Source of the DNA: Bacteroidales bacterium
Lineage (GTDB): Bacteria; Bacteroidota; Bacteroidia; Bacteroidales; UBA932
Assembly (NCBI GenBank): GCA_017617035.1
Contig: JAFZWV010000021.1
Location: 1 to 64,000, forward strand
Reading direction: 5' to 3'
DNA length: 64,000 nucleotides
Position 1 is the first letter of the stretch, and each line of letters begins with the position of its first letter. The position numbers and the translations under genes are program-made. The notes under the pieces are model-generated. The model saw only the letters and a list, made by a program, of their open reading frames with translations. It was not told the origin of the DNA and did not search any database. Positions 7,710-16,247 of the stretch are shown one piece after another.

Positions 7710-8180
7710 TCATTCCCGGCGTCCCTTGAAGGAGCGGAGTTCCTTGCGGAGGGAGAGGTTTTCCTGGGCGAGGTGGGCGATGCGGTTTTTCTGCTCCTCG
7801 ATAAGGTGATTCTGGGTCTTGATGTTCTGGCGCTCGGCGAAGATGAGTTCGGTCAGGACATCGAGTTTTTCCTTGAGCGAAGATATCTCCTCGTCTTTCT
7901 CTTCGACAAGGGCTGTCATCTGCTCCTTGTAGGCCTCGTTTTCCTGAAGCATCGCGGAAGAAACCTCCTCGATGCTGTAGCCATACATGATTTTCTCTTC
8001 CGGCATATCGCAGGTTTCGGCCATCTTGGTAATCTGCTTGTTGATTACTGCGGTCTTGCCGTGTTCGAGATTGATGTAAGCCTGACGGGAGATTCCCAGT
8101 TTGTCGGCCATTTCCGCCTGAGTCAGGTTCAGGGATTCGCGGACTTTCGCGATGTTTTTCTTAATGCTTGAGTTGCTCAT
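7710..8180 (-). CDS. XRE-family regulator with long coiled coil
   Basis: A 156-residue protein with an N-terminal XRE helix-turn-helix (about residues 8-65, core LGISRQAYINLEHGKTA) and a long C-terminal coiled coil (about 80-150) rich in Glu, Lys and Leu heptads. It is a paralogue of the plus-strand protein at 6192-6587 with a longer coiled-coil tail. The start is the ATG at 8180 (MSNSSIKK); an in-frame upstream extension to 8240 has no support. It is separated from secDF by a 104-bp palindrome and followed by palindromic element B. Target is unknown. Confidence 0.87.
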   Translation of the reverse strand: MSNSSIKKNIAKVRESLNLTQAEMADKLGISRQAYINLEHGKTAVINKQITKMAETCDMPEEKIMYGYSIEEVSSAMLQENEAYKEQMTALVEEKDEEISSLKEKLDVLTELIFAERQNIKTQNHLIEEQKNRIAHLAQENLSLRKELRSFKGRRE

Positions 8181-8307
8181 TTTATTATTGGTTATAAATG
8201 AGCTACAATAATAAAGCACTAATACCGGATTTCCGACCAACCAATACTTTACCCCGTAAACACCCGTCTTACATTTGCCCTAAAATCGATAATATTTTAC
8301 TGCTAGA

Positions 8308-8411
8308 CAGAACAAACTACACCCCCAAAGCCGCATTTTCCCGGACTAGGGTCGCTTCCAGACGCGCAGCGTCACCAAGCGATAGCGGTTTTGGGGGTGT
8401 AGTTTGTTCTG
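8308..8411. repeat. 104-bp near-perfect palindrome downstream of secDF
   Basis: 27-nt arms (8308-8334 and 8385-8411) pair completely apart from one position that is a G-U wobble on the plus strand. The 50-nt interior holds a second hairpin TCGCTT...AAGCGA enclosing GACGC-GCA-GCGTC, and a short CCC...GGG pair. It is unrelated in sequence to elements A-D. It may be a MITE, a bidirectional terminator or a structured RNA. I saw no target duplication and no second copy in the window. Confidence 0.85.
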
Positions 8412-8423
8412 CTTTAACCGAAA

Positions 8424-11400
8424 TTACTTCTTCGCAGTTTTAGCTTGTTTGCGTAGAACGCTGTCGACCATGATCGGGGTACCGATCATAATCGAAGCGT
8501 AGGTTCCGATAACGATACCGAGGCAGAGGGCTACCGAAAGACCACGGATGGACTCGCCGCCGAAGATTGCGATAGCAAGCATAGGGAGGAGGGTCGAAAC
8601 CGAAGTGTTCACCGTACGGGTGAGGGTAGCGTTGAGAGCCTTGTTGACGGTATCCTTGAAGTCATCGTTCGGATGGAGCATCAGGTTCTCACGGATACGG
8701 TCGAAGATAACCACGTTGTCGTTGATGGCGTAACCGATAATCGTAAGGATAGCGGCGATAAACGTCTGGTCAACGTCGAGGTTGAACGGCAGAATACCCG
8801 AGAAGAACGAGAAGAAGCCGATGATGATGATTGCGGTGTGGGCCAGCGAAACGACGCCGCCAAGACCCCAGGCCCAGCCCTTGAACCTCCAGGCGATGTA
8901 GCCGAAGATAACGAGGAGGGCGATGATCACCGCGATGATGGCGTTGCGCCTAATATCACTTGCGATCGAAGCACCGACCTTGTCGGAACTGATGATACCG
9001 TTGGGGTTGTCGAGGGTAGAGGTGAACTCGCTGAAGCTGACGGGCTCTGCGTAGAATCCGCCTAGTGCCTCATAGAGCATTCCTTCGATCTCTGCGTCGA
9101 CTGCCGAAGACTCATCCTTGTACTTGTAAGAGGTGGTAACCTTCATCTGGCTGTCTCCACCATACTGCTTGACCTCGACAGAGGCGTTGCCAACGGTTTC
9201 GTCGGCAGCGACAGCTGCGTCGAACACCTTGATGGTGGCCGCACGGACTTCCTCTGCTACCACGGGCTTGTCGAAGCGCACGATGTAGGTGCGGCCGCCG
9301 GTGAAGTCAACACCGTAGGTAAAGCCCTTGAAGAAGATAGAGCAGAGAGCCAGCACGATAACAGTACCGGAGATGATGTATGACCACTTGCGTCCGCCGA
9401 TAAAGTTGATCTTGGTGTTCTTGAGGAAGTTCTTGGTGAGGTTGTTCTCGAAGGTGACGTTCTTACCCCTGCTGACACGGTCGTCGAAGATAATCCTGGT
9501 GATGAAGATTGAAGTAACCACCGAGGTAACGATACCGATGATGAGGGTAGTTGCGAAGCCCTGGATAGGACCGGAACCGAAGACGAAGAGAACGATACCG
9601 GTGAGGAGGGTAGTCACCTGGCCGTCGATAATGGCGGAGTATGCGTTCTGGTAACCGTCGTGGATAGCCTTGCTCAGGCCCTTGCCGGCCTTAAGCTCTT
9701 CCTTCACACGCTCGTAGATAATAACGTTGGCATCCACAGCCATACCCAGCGTCAGGATTAGACCCGCGATACCCGGGAGGGTAAGGGTCGCTCCGAATGC
9801 GGCGAGGGTACCGAAGAGGAATACTACGTTGGTAACAAGCGCCACGTCTGCCACGAGACCTGCTCCCTGATAGAAGAAGATCATGTAGAGGAGGACGAGG
9901 ATGAAAGCGATGATGAAGGAGATGAGACCCGCACGGATGGACTCGGCACCGAGGGAAGGACCTACGACCTGCTCCTGCACGATGGTGGCAGGGGCGGGAA
10001 GCTTACCGGACTTAAGAACGTTGGTAAGGTCGGTTGCCTCTTCGATATCGAAGTTACCGCTGATCTCGGAGTTACCTCCGGTGATCTCGGTGTTCACGAC
10101 AGGGTACGAATATACGGTACCGTCGAGCACGATAGCGATCTGCTTGCCGATGTTGTCCTTGGTGAGGCGTGCCCAGATGTTGGCGCCCTCAGCGTTCATG
10201 GACATGGAGACGGAAGGAGCGCCGCCGCCGCGCTGGTTGTTGTAAGAAACGCGGGCGTCGGTAACTACGCTACCGTCGAGAGGGGCTTTGCCGTCGCGGG
10301 AGCTGACCTTGATGGCGATGAGCTCATAGACATTGTCGACCGCTACATACTCTGAAGGCTTGACCGACCACATGGGGCGGAACTCGGCCGGGAAGATGTC
10401 TGCGGTCTCCTTGAGGAGAGCGTTGACCCTGGCGGTATCGACAGCGTTTGCATAACCGATCAGAGCGCCCTGACGGGACTGAGAGGGGGTAAGGACTGCG
10501 AAGAGGGGGTTAGCCTTCTTGTAGGCCTCGAGCTCAGCGTTCGATGCTTTCTGGGATGCGAGCTCCTGGGCTACGACGTCGTCGGAAGCGGCGGCCTTGG
10601 GGGCTGCGGTCTCCGAGCTCACGAGCTGTGCGAGGGTCTCGTTGGCTTCCTCGAGGTAAGGCTGGATCTCAGAGTTCTCGAAGGTTGTCCAGAACTCGAG
10701 GGAAGCAGTTCCCTGGAGGAGTTTACGAACACGCTCAGGCTCTTTTACGCCAGGGAGTTCGATAAGGATGCGTCCGGTGTTTCCAAGCCTCTGGATAGAG
10801 GGAGAAGCAACGCCGAAGCGGTCGATACGGTTACGGAGCACGTTGAAGGAGTTGGCCACGGCGGCCTCCGCATCTTCGCGGATCACCGAAATGACTTCGT
10901 CGTCGGTGCTGTCCGGCTTGATGCGGTCGCGCATCTCATATGTACCGAATATCTGGGCGAGCCTCTGGCCGTTTGCAACTTCCTTCCATGCCTCTGCGAA
11001 GAGGGTGATGAAGTCGCCGCGGCTGCTCACCGAACGCTCCTTGGCAAGGGCGATAGCCTTGTTGAACTCAGGGGTATGCTCACCTGCGAGGGCCTTCACG
11101 AGGTCTTCGAGCTGAACCTGCAGCATGACGTTCATACCGCCCTTGAGGTCAAGACCGAGATTGATTTCCTTTGCCTTTACATCTTTGTAAGTTTGTCCAA
11201 GATAGACTTTCTCGGAGGAGATGGAGTCTGTGTACCATCTGCTCTGGTGCTTCCTGATGGAGTCAAGCGCGAAGGCCTGGTCCTCAGCAGCAACTTTAGT
11301 CAGGTCGAATGCCTCAATAGCCTTATCAGCATACTTGTCGGCTTTCTTGTCCATAATAGCCGTCACGGCGGTGAAGGAAAGCTGCCATACGCATGCAAGA

Positions 11401-11444
11401 GCGATGAGAATCATTACGAGTCTGATTGCGCCTTTACTTTGCAT
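8424..11444 (-). CDS. secDF: SecD-SecF fusion, protein export membrane protein
   Basis: A 1006-residue fused SecDF that uses proton motive force to complete protein translocation after SecYEG. The SecD half starts with a membrane segment, then the LGLDLKGGM motif and a large periplasmic domain, followed by the RND-type membrane bundle with TLGMAVDANVIIYERVKEE. The SecF half repeats this, with the periplasmic segment and IGYAINDNVVIFDRIREN. Fusion into one chain is usual in Bacteroidetes. The promoter box TAAATTTG lies at 11497-11504, divergent from the PD40 gene. A large palindrome follows the stop codon. Confidence 0.97.
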   Translation of the reverse strand: MQSKGAIRLVMILIALACVWQLSFTAVTAIMDKKADKYADKAIEAFDLTKVAAEDQAFALDSIRKHQSRWYTDSISSEKVYLGQTYKDVKAKEINLGLDLKGGMNVMLQVQLEDLVKALAGEHTPEFNKAIALAKERSVSSRGDFITLFAEAWKEVANGQRLAQIFGTYEMRDRIKPDSTDDEVISVIREDAEAAVANSFNVLRNRIDRFGVASPSIQRLGNTGRILIELPGVKEPERVRKLLQGTASLEFWTTFENSEIQPYLEEANETLAQLVSSETAAPKAAASDDVVAQELASQKASNAELEAYKKANPLFAVLTPSQSRQGALIGYANAVDTARVNALLKETADIFPAEFRPMWSVKPSEYVAVDNVYELIAIKVSSRDGKAPLDGSVVTDARVSYNNQRGGGAPSVSMSMNAEGANIWARLTKDNIGKQIAIVLDGTVYSYPVVNTEITGGNSEISGNFDIEEATDLTNVLKSGKLPAPATIVQEQVVGPSLGAESIRAGLISFIIAFILVLLYMIFFYQGAGLVADVALVTNVVFLFGTLAAFGATLTLPGIAGLILTLGMAVDANVIIYERVKEELKAGKGLSKAIHDGYQNAYSAIIDGQVTTLLTGIVLFVFGSGPIQGFATTLIIGIVTSVVTSIFITRIIFDDRVSRGKNVTFENNLTKNFLKNTKINFIGGRKWSYIISGTVIVLALCSIFFKGFTYGVDFTGGRTYIVRFDKPVVAEEVRAATIKVFDAAVAADETVGNASVEVKQYGGDSQMKVTTSYKYKDESSAVDAEIEGMLYEALGGFYAEPVSFSEFTSTLDNPNGIISSDKVGASIASDIRRNAIIAVIIALLVIFGYIAWRFKGWAWGLGGVVSLAHTAIIIIGFFSFFSGILPFNLDVDQTFIAAILTIIGYAINDNVVIFDRIRENLMLHPNDDFKDTVNKALNATLTRTVNTSVSTLLPMLAIAIFGGESIRGLSVALCLGIVIGTYASIMIGTPIMVDSVLRKQAKTAKK

Positions 11445-11496
11445 AATTTTTGTTAGTATTTTTGATTATTATTTGTTCTGTTGCCAATTGAGCCCG

Positions 11497-11504
11497 CAAA
11501 TTTA
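11497..11504 (-). promoter_or_regulatory. Promoter -7 box of secDF
   Basis: Minus-strand TAAATTTG, about 53 nt from the secDF start, in a divergent region shared with the promoter at 11547-11554. Confidence 0.5.
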
Positions 11505-11546
11505 ACAAATTTTTCACACAAAGAAAGGACAAATCATCTTATTTGC

Positions 11547-11554
11547 TATTTTTG
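11547..11554 (+). promoter_or_regulatory. Promoter -7 box of the PD40-nfeD-floA unit
   Basis: TATTTTTG on the plus strand, 20 nt upstream of the ATG at 11575, matching TAnnTTTG. Confidence 0.5.
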
Positions 11555-11574
11555 TAATCTATACACATATAGGT

Positions 11575-12933
11575 ATGAAAGGGAGGGGCCTCAAAACTGT
11601 CGTGCTGCTTGCGCTTCTGGCGCTGGCTACCCCGCTCTTTTTACCGGCCGCATCAGCCGACAATAAACTTAAGCCAGCCCCCAGGGGTCCGCTTAAGCAT
11701 CTGGACAGCCTTTGGATCAAGATGGTGACCGATTCCGCTTTGGTTATTCTCCCCGGAACCGACACTACTTTCATGCAAGACGCACCCGAAGACACCCTCC
11801 TGGACCGCGAAGAGGCCTACCTGGCCTGGCTGGATAGCGTCCAGACTGCCCGCCGGATTGCAGACAGCCTCATGATGCGCCAGGACAGCATCATCAGGGC
11901 CCAGAGGTTGGCCGACAGCCTTGCTCAGGCCAGACAAGACAGCCTGGACCGCATCGCCGCGAAGATAGACGAGCTGGTCCAGAAAGGAAACGACTACAGC
12001 GAGCTGTACTATTTCGCAAAGGCATACGAGAGCTTCCTGCAGGCAGAAGAGCTCTGCTCGGATCCCGAGTTCAAGGCCGCGATAGCCGAGAACAGAAAGA
12101 AATGCGACTATGCCCGCAGCCATACCCAGAAGATACCTGATCTTACGGTAGTCGCGCGCGCACTTTTCAGTGTTGACGACTTCTTCCTCTACTACCCCCT
12201 GCCAGACAAATCGTGGCGTCCGGTAGTCGGAGCCCCGGCGGTCTATTATACCGGTACGGAGTCGGAGATTCACCTCAACCGCGACGCTTCGCTGGACATG
12301 ATCTACCCGATGTACGACGGCGACCGTATGTATTTCGCTTCGAAGAACCTGCCCGGCTTCGGCGGCTACGACCTGTTCTACGCCGACTGGGATGAAAACC
12401 TCGGAGAGTGGGGAGAGCCCCACAACATGGGCTTCCCTTACTGCTCGCCCTACGACGACTTCCTGTTCGTGAAGACTGAAGACGGCCAGTACAGCGTTTT
12501 TGCTTCGACCCGCGGACTCGGCGAGGATGGCGAAGATGTCCATGTCTACGTAATCAAGAACACGGAAAAGACCACCTATCGCTCGGTCACCAAACCTAAG
12601 GAGCTGGCCCAAATAGCCGAGCTTGCCCCGACTAAGGGCCTCTCGTCGGCCGAGACACAAATCGACGGCCTTCAGGCCCAGTACCAGGCCGCGGTAGACA
12701 AGGAGCAGGAACTGCGTACAAAACTCGACTCGGTCTCCGCTGAGGAGCGTCCTACCGTGCAGGCTGAGCTCGACGGCGTCCTTGCTGAGAAGGCACGACT
12801 CGAAGAGCAGATCCTCAATGCTTCCAGCGACATCTTCGGCGACAACGAGATAGTCACCACCGGCGTCGAGGGCTCATTCCCGTTCACTAAAAAATCTTAC
12901 GGACCAAAAATAAAAATCATATTCGACGAATAA
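11575..12933 (+). CDS. Secreted PD40/WD40-like repeat protein with coiled coils
   Basis: A 452-residue exported protein. An N-terminal signal peptide (about residues 1-28, ending near AASA) precedes a Glu/Arg/Asp-rich helical stretch (about 75-185) that looks like coiled coil or TPR-like packing (YSELYYFAKAYESFLQAEEL). A beta-propeller-like part of PD40 type follows (about 225-335), with the repeat motif DRMYFASKNLPGFGGYDLF. A second predicted coiled coil spans about 360-430. PD40 proteins in Bacteroidetes often accompany envelope complexes. It ends 1 nt before nfeD, so it is probably cotranscribed with nfeD and floA, but no specific function can be assigned. Confidence 0.75.
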   Translation: MKGRGLKTVVLLALLALATPLFLPAASADNKLKPAPRGPLKHLDSLWIKMVTDSALVILPGTDTTFMQDAPEDTLLDREEAYLAWLDSVQTARRIADSLMMRQDSIIRAQRLADSLAQARQDSLDRIAAKIDELVQKGNDYSELYYFAKAYESFLQAEELCSDPEFKAAIAENRKKCDYARSHTQKIPDLTVVARALFSVDDFFLYYPLPDKSWRPVVGAPAVYYTGTESEIHLNRDASLDMIYPMYDGDRMYFASKNLPGFGGYDLFYADWDENLGEWGEPHNMGFPYCSPYDDFLFVKTEDGQYSVFASTRGLGEDGEDVHVYVIKNTEKTTYRSVTKPKELAQIAELAPTKGLSSAETQIDGLQAQYQAAVDKEQELRTKLDSVSAEERPTVQAELDGVLAEKARLEEQILNASSDIFGDNEIVTTGVEGSFPFTKKSYGPKIKIIFDE

Positions 12934-12934
12934 T

Positions 12935-13408
12935 ATGACCCCTACTCTTATCATTATTTCACTGGTACTCATCGGCATCCTCATGATGTTGATAGAGTTT
13001 CTGCTGACCCCCGGAATGGGCTTCGCCGGCATAGTCGGTCTCGCCTCGTTCGTGGGTGCATGCGTCTACGCTTTCCTCAAGGCCGGAACCCAGACCGGAA
13101 CAATAGTAACCGCAGTCGTTGCGGTTATCGTCGTAATACTGTTTATCTGGATGCTCAGGGGCAAGACCTGGAAGAAGCTCGAACAAAAAGAGCAGATAGA
13201 CAGTAAAGCCAACACCGAGGTCGAGAAGGTCTCGGTCGGCGATAAGGGAGTTACTCTCAGCCGCCTCGCCCCCATGGGTAAGGTCAAGTTCGATAAAGTC
13301 ACCTGCGAAGTCAAGACCCTCGATGGCAAATATATAGACCCGGGTCAGGAAGTCGAAGTGATAGCCGTCGACGACAACGAAGTCACAGTAAAACCAATTA
13401 ACAAGTAA
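12935..13408 (+). CDS. NfeD-like membrane protein
   Basis: A 157-residue short-form NfeD protein. Residues about 1-70 hold two to three hydrophobic helices, and the C-terminal 60-65 residues form the soluble OB-fold ([19 protein letters not shown] and [20 protein letters not shown]). Short NfeD proteins partner with flotillin-like proteins, and here floA begins 4 nt after the stop codon. A role in organising membrane microdomains follows from the family pairing; nothing in the sequence specifies more. Confidence 0.92.
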   Translation: MTPTLIIISLVLIGILMMLIEFLLTPGMGFAGIVGLASFVGACVYAFLKAGTQTGTIVTAVVAVIVVILFIWMLRGKTWKKLEQKEQIDSKANTEVEKVSVGDKGVTLSRLAPMGKVKFDKVTCEVKTLDGKYIDPGQEVEVIAVDDNEVTVKPINK

Positions 13409-13412
13409 CAAT

Positions 13413-14363
13413 ATGCCGCAAATCATTGTCTGGGGTGCGATAATCATCGTCGGCCTCATCATCTTACTCTGGTTCTTCCCCGTTCCGCTCTGGTTCCAGG
13501 CAATTCTGTCGGGAGTCCGCGTCAGTCTCATTCACCTGGTGCTCATGCGCTGGAGGGGCGTGAACCCCAATACCATCGTCATGGCCCTGATTACCGGTAC
13601 AAAAGCCGGCCTTACCCTCAAAGCCAACGAGCTTGAGGCCCACTACCTCGCCAAGGGTAACGTCTCGAAGGTCGTCATGGCCCTGATTTCGGCCAACAAG
13701 GCCAACATCCCGCTCGACTTCAAGATGGCAGCCGCAATCGACCTCGCCGGCCGCGACGTTTTCGAAGCCGTGCAGATGTCGGTTAACCCCAAGGTCATCA
13801 ATACCCCTCCGGTAACGGCCGTTGCAAAAGACGGTATCCAGCTGATCGCTAAGGCCAGGGTTACCGTCCGTGCCAACATCAAGCAGCTCGTCGGTGGCGC
13901 CGGCGAGGAGACAGTTCTCGCTCGCGTAGGCGAAGGTATCGTCTCCTCCATCGGTTCGGCCGAGTCCCATAAGGAGGTGCTCGAGAATCCGGATTCCATC
14001 TCTAAGGTCGTGCTAGGCAAGGGCCTCGACGCCGGAACAGCATTCGAGATTCTCTCGATCGATATCGCAGACATCGACGTGGGTAAGAACATCGGTGCAG
14101 TCCTTCAGATGGACCAGGCCGACGCTGATAAGAATATTGCCCAGGCGCGCGCAGAGGAGCGCCGTGCAATGGCAGTAGCCCTCGAGCAGGAAATGAAGGC
14201 CAAGGCGCAGGAGGCGCGCGCCCAGGTTATCGAAGCCGAAGCTCAGGTTCCTCTCGCAATGGCCGAGGCCTTTAGAAACGGCAATCTCGGTATCATGGAC
14301 TATTACAGGATGAAAAACATCCAAGCCGATACCGAGATGCGCGAAACTATCGCCAAAGACTAA
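13413..14363 (+). CDS. floA: Flotillin-like protein FloA (UPF0365)
   Basis: A 316-residue bacterial flotillin. The N-terminal hydrophobic hairpin (about residues 5-45) anchors it in the cytoplasmic membrane. An SPFH-like domain follows, with [20 protein letters not shown], and the C-terminus is an Ala/Glu-rich helical stretch (about 225-290) with [20 protein letters not shown]. It forms an operon with nfeD. The stop codon lies only 3 nt from that of the convergent malQ and no hairpin separates them, so the two transcripts probably overlap at their 3' ends. Confidence 0.96.
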   Translation: MPQIIVWGAIIIVGLIILLWFFPVPLWFQAILSGVRVSLIHLVLMRWRGVNPNTIVMALITGTKAGLTLKANELEAHYLAKGNVSKVVMALISANKANIPLDFKMAAAIDLAGRDVFEAVQMSVNPKVINTPPVTAVAKDGIQLIAKARVTVRANIKQLVGGAGEETVLARVGEGIVSSIGSAESHKEVLENPDSISKVVLGKGLDAGTAFEILSIDIADIDVGKNIGAVLQMDQADADKNIAQARAEERRAMAVALEQEMKAKAQEARAQVIEAEAQVPLAMAEAFRNGNLGIMDYYRMKNIQADTEMRETIAKD

Positions 14364-14366
14364 GCT

Positions 14367-16247
14367 TTAGCAATACCTATTGCTATCTTTCACAAGGCCT
14401 TCGATCTGCACCCGCAGTTCGGAGGCTTTTTCAGAATTCAGTTCGTCGATGTTGAGGTGGAAGCGGAAACGCCAGTGATGGTTCGGATCCGCAGGCTGAT
14501 TGACGCGCTCGTTCTCGAAGTCCTTGCGGCGAAGGTTCTCGTCGAGGCCAACCCAATCCTGAAGCGGGAAGATAGCAAGCATACAGGCGGAATTCAGGTG
14601 ATCCCAGAGGATGCGCCTGAGGTCCCAAGGCGAAAGGTCGCCCCTGCCGGCCTCGGCGTTCTGCATGCGCAGGGTAGCCATGTCGTGGCTGGAGGTTGCG
14701 CAGACGCTGAGGTACGGCCACTCGCGACCCTTGTCCATCTGGACCATCTCCAGAGACAGAATCTTCCAGTGGTCCATGACTCCGGGGACGCAGTCGGGAA
14801 CCATTCCGAGGTCCTCGCCGCAGGCGAGCATACCGCTGGCGCAGAGTAGCTCAGGGAGCTTGCGCTCGGCGTTGCGGCGCCAGAAATCGTCGTGACGATG
14901 GTAGAAGAAGTCGATATAGAGCTTGTCGAAACGATCCTTCTCGGCCTCGCTGAGTTTGCTGGTATCAGGGTTAATTAACGGCTGATAGCAGTTCGGATGG
15001 CGGGGGTCTTCATGGAAGAGGCCTTCGCGAGGCAGGCGCATGAAGTAGATATCTTCTGCGCTGTAGGGCATGGCCGGGTTGAAGTGGCCCATGAGGCCGC
15101 TCTTGTATTCTACAGGAATCTCCCAAATGCGGAAGAAACCCAGGATATGGTCGATGCGGAAGGCGTCGAAGTACTGGCTCATCTTCTTAAGCCGGCTCTT
15201 CCACCATGCGAAGTCGTCCTTGGCCATTTCCTCCCAGTTGTAGGTCGGGAAGCCCCAGTTCTGACCGTCGGTAGAGAAGAAATCCGGCGGTGCGCCCGCG
15301 CTCGAATCGAGGTTGAAGAGCTCCGGGTGGAAGTGGGCGTCGGCGCTGTCGCCGGAGACGCCGATGGGCAGGTCGCCCTTAAACGAGATTCCCTTCGCGC
15401 GGGCGTAGGCCACCTCTTCGCTAAGCTGCTTGTCGAGGTGGTACTGAATCCAGCGGTGATAGTCGGCCTCGTTCTTATCTCTATGGGCGCAGAACTCGGC
15501 ATACTCGTCAAGCCAGAAAGCGTTCTCCTTGCAGAACTTCTTATAGGCAGCTGAAGCCATGTCCTTTGCTCCACGAGCCTCGAAGGCCTTGCGAACGAGC
15601 TTCATCTTGGCCTTGAACACGCGCGGATAATCGATTTCCGGCAAGTCGTTGAGGGCCTTCTGCTCTTTCTTGAATGCGGCGTCCTCTTTAATGCCAAGAT
15701 CCTGGAGGTGGATATACAGCGGATGCAGACCGAAGCTGCTCACCGGGCTGTAAGGATAGGAATCCTTCCACTCACCCTTGCGAGTCGTATCGTTGATAGG
15801 AAGCAGCTGGATCAGGCACTGACCGGTAGAAACCGCGAAGTCGACCAGGGGCCTGAGGTCGCGGAAGTCTCCGATGCCGAAGTCGCGCTCCGTCCGGAGC
15901 GAAAACACCGGCACGGCTATGCCCGCGCCCCTGAATCCGGGCCTGTCGAACTTCTCCGCGATATGCTTGCGCGGGAACGGGCAGCCCCAGACAGGGCAGT
16001 CGATCCACGAGTCGTGGATTTCCGGCGCCAGCTTTGCGCTGTGGTTGGTCCACTCCACGCGAAGGATGAGGCCGTCCTGCATCAGGACATAAGAGTAGTC
16101 CTCAAGCTCCTTTGCGGAGACTTTATTCAAAGATACTGTCCATACATCACCCTCAGTCCATGACATAGGGTATTTCTTGCCGCCGAGAACAAGCGAGATA
16201 CTCTCGCCCCAGCGGGTATGATACTCAATAGAGAAGTTTACTTTCAT
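14367..16247 (-). CDS. malQ: 4-alpha-glucanotransferase (GH77) with N-terminal starch-binding domain
   Basis: Disproportionates maltodextrins by moving alpha-1,4-glucan segments, releasing glucose. A CBM20-like domain (about residues 1-100) is followed by the GH77 barrel. Visible catalytic motifs are FRIDH (nucleophile Asp), CGEDLGMVP (acid/base Glu) and SSHDMATLR (transition-state Asp). At 626 residues it is shorter than many Bacteroidetes MalQ proteins, which I recall as having two CBM20 domains and about 890 residues; only one CBM20 is clear here. No signal peptide is seen. The start codon overlaps the stop of the double-GH13 gene (TAATG), making this the last gene of the sus-like operon. 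Confidence 0.94.
   Translation of the reverse strand: MKVNFSIEYHTRWGESISLVLGGKKYPMSWTEGDVWTVSLNKVSAKELEDYSYVLMQDGLILRVEWTNHSAKLAPEIHDSWIDCPVWGCPFPRKHIAEKFDRPGFRGAGIAVPVFSLRTERDFGIGDFRDLRPLVDFAVSTGQCLIQLLPINDTTRKGEWKDSYPYSPVSSFGLHPLYIHLQDLGIKEDAAFKKEQKALNDLPEIDYPRVFKAKMKLVRKAFEARGAKDMASAAYKKFCKENAFWLDEYAEFCAHRDKNEADYHRWIQYHLDKQLSEEVAYARAKGISFKGDLPIGVSGDSADAHFHPELFNLDSSAGAPPDFFSTDGQNWGFPTYNWEEMAKDDFAWWKSRLKKMSQYFDAFRIDHILGFFRIWEIPVEYKSGLMGHFNPAMPYSAEDIYFMRLPREGLFHEDPRHPNCYQPLINPDTSKLSEAEKDRFDKLYIDFFYHRHDDFWRRNAERKLPELLCASGMLACGEDLGMVPDCVPGVMDHWKILSLEMVQMDKGREWPYLSVCATSSHDMATLRMQNAEAGRGDLSPWDLRRILWDHLNSACMLAIFPLQDWVGLDENLRRKDFENERVNQPADPNHHWRFRFHLNIDELNSEKASELRVQIEGLVKDSNRYC

Noticed and set aside
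7535-7729. Plus-strand frame of 64 codons through element B
   Set aside because: Arises from the GC-rich palindrome; no start context or homology.
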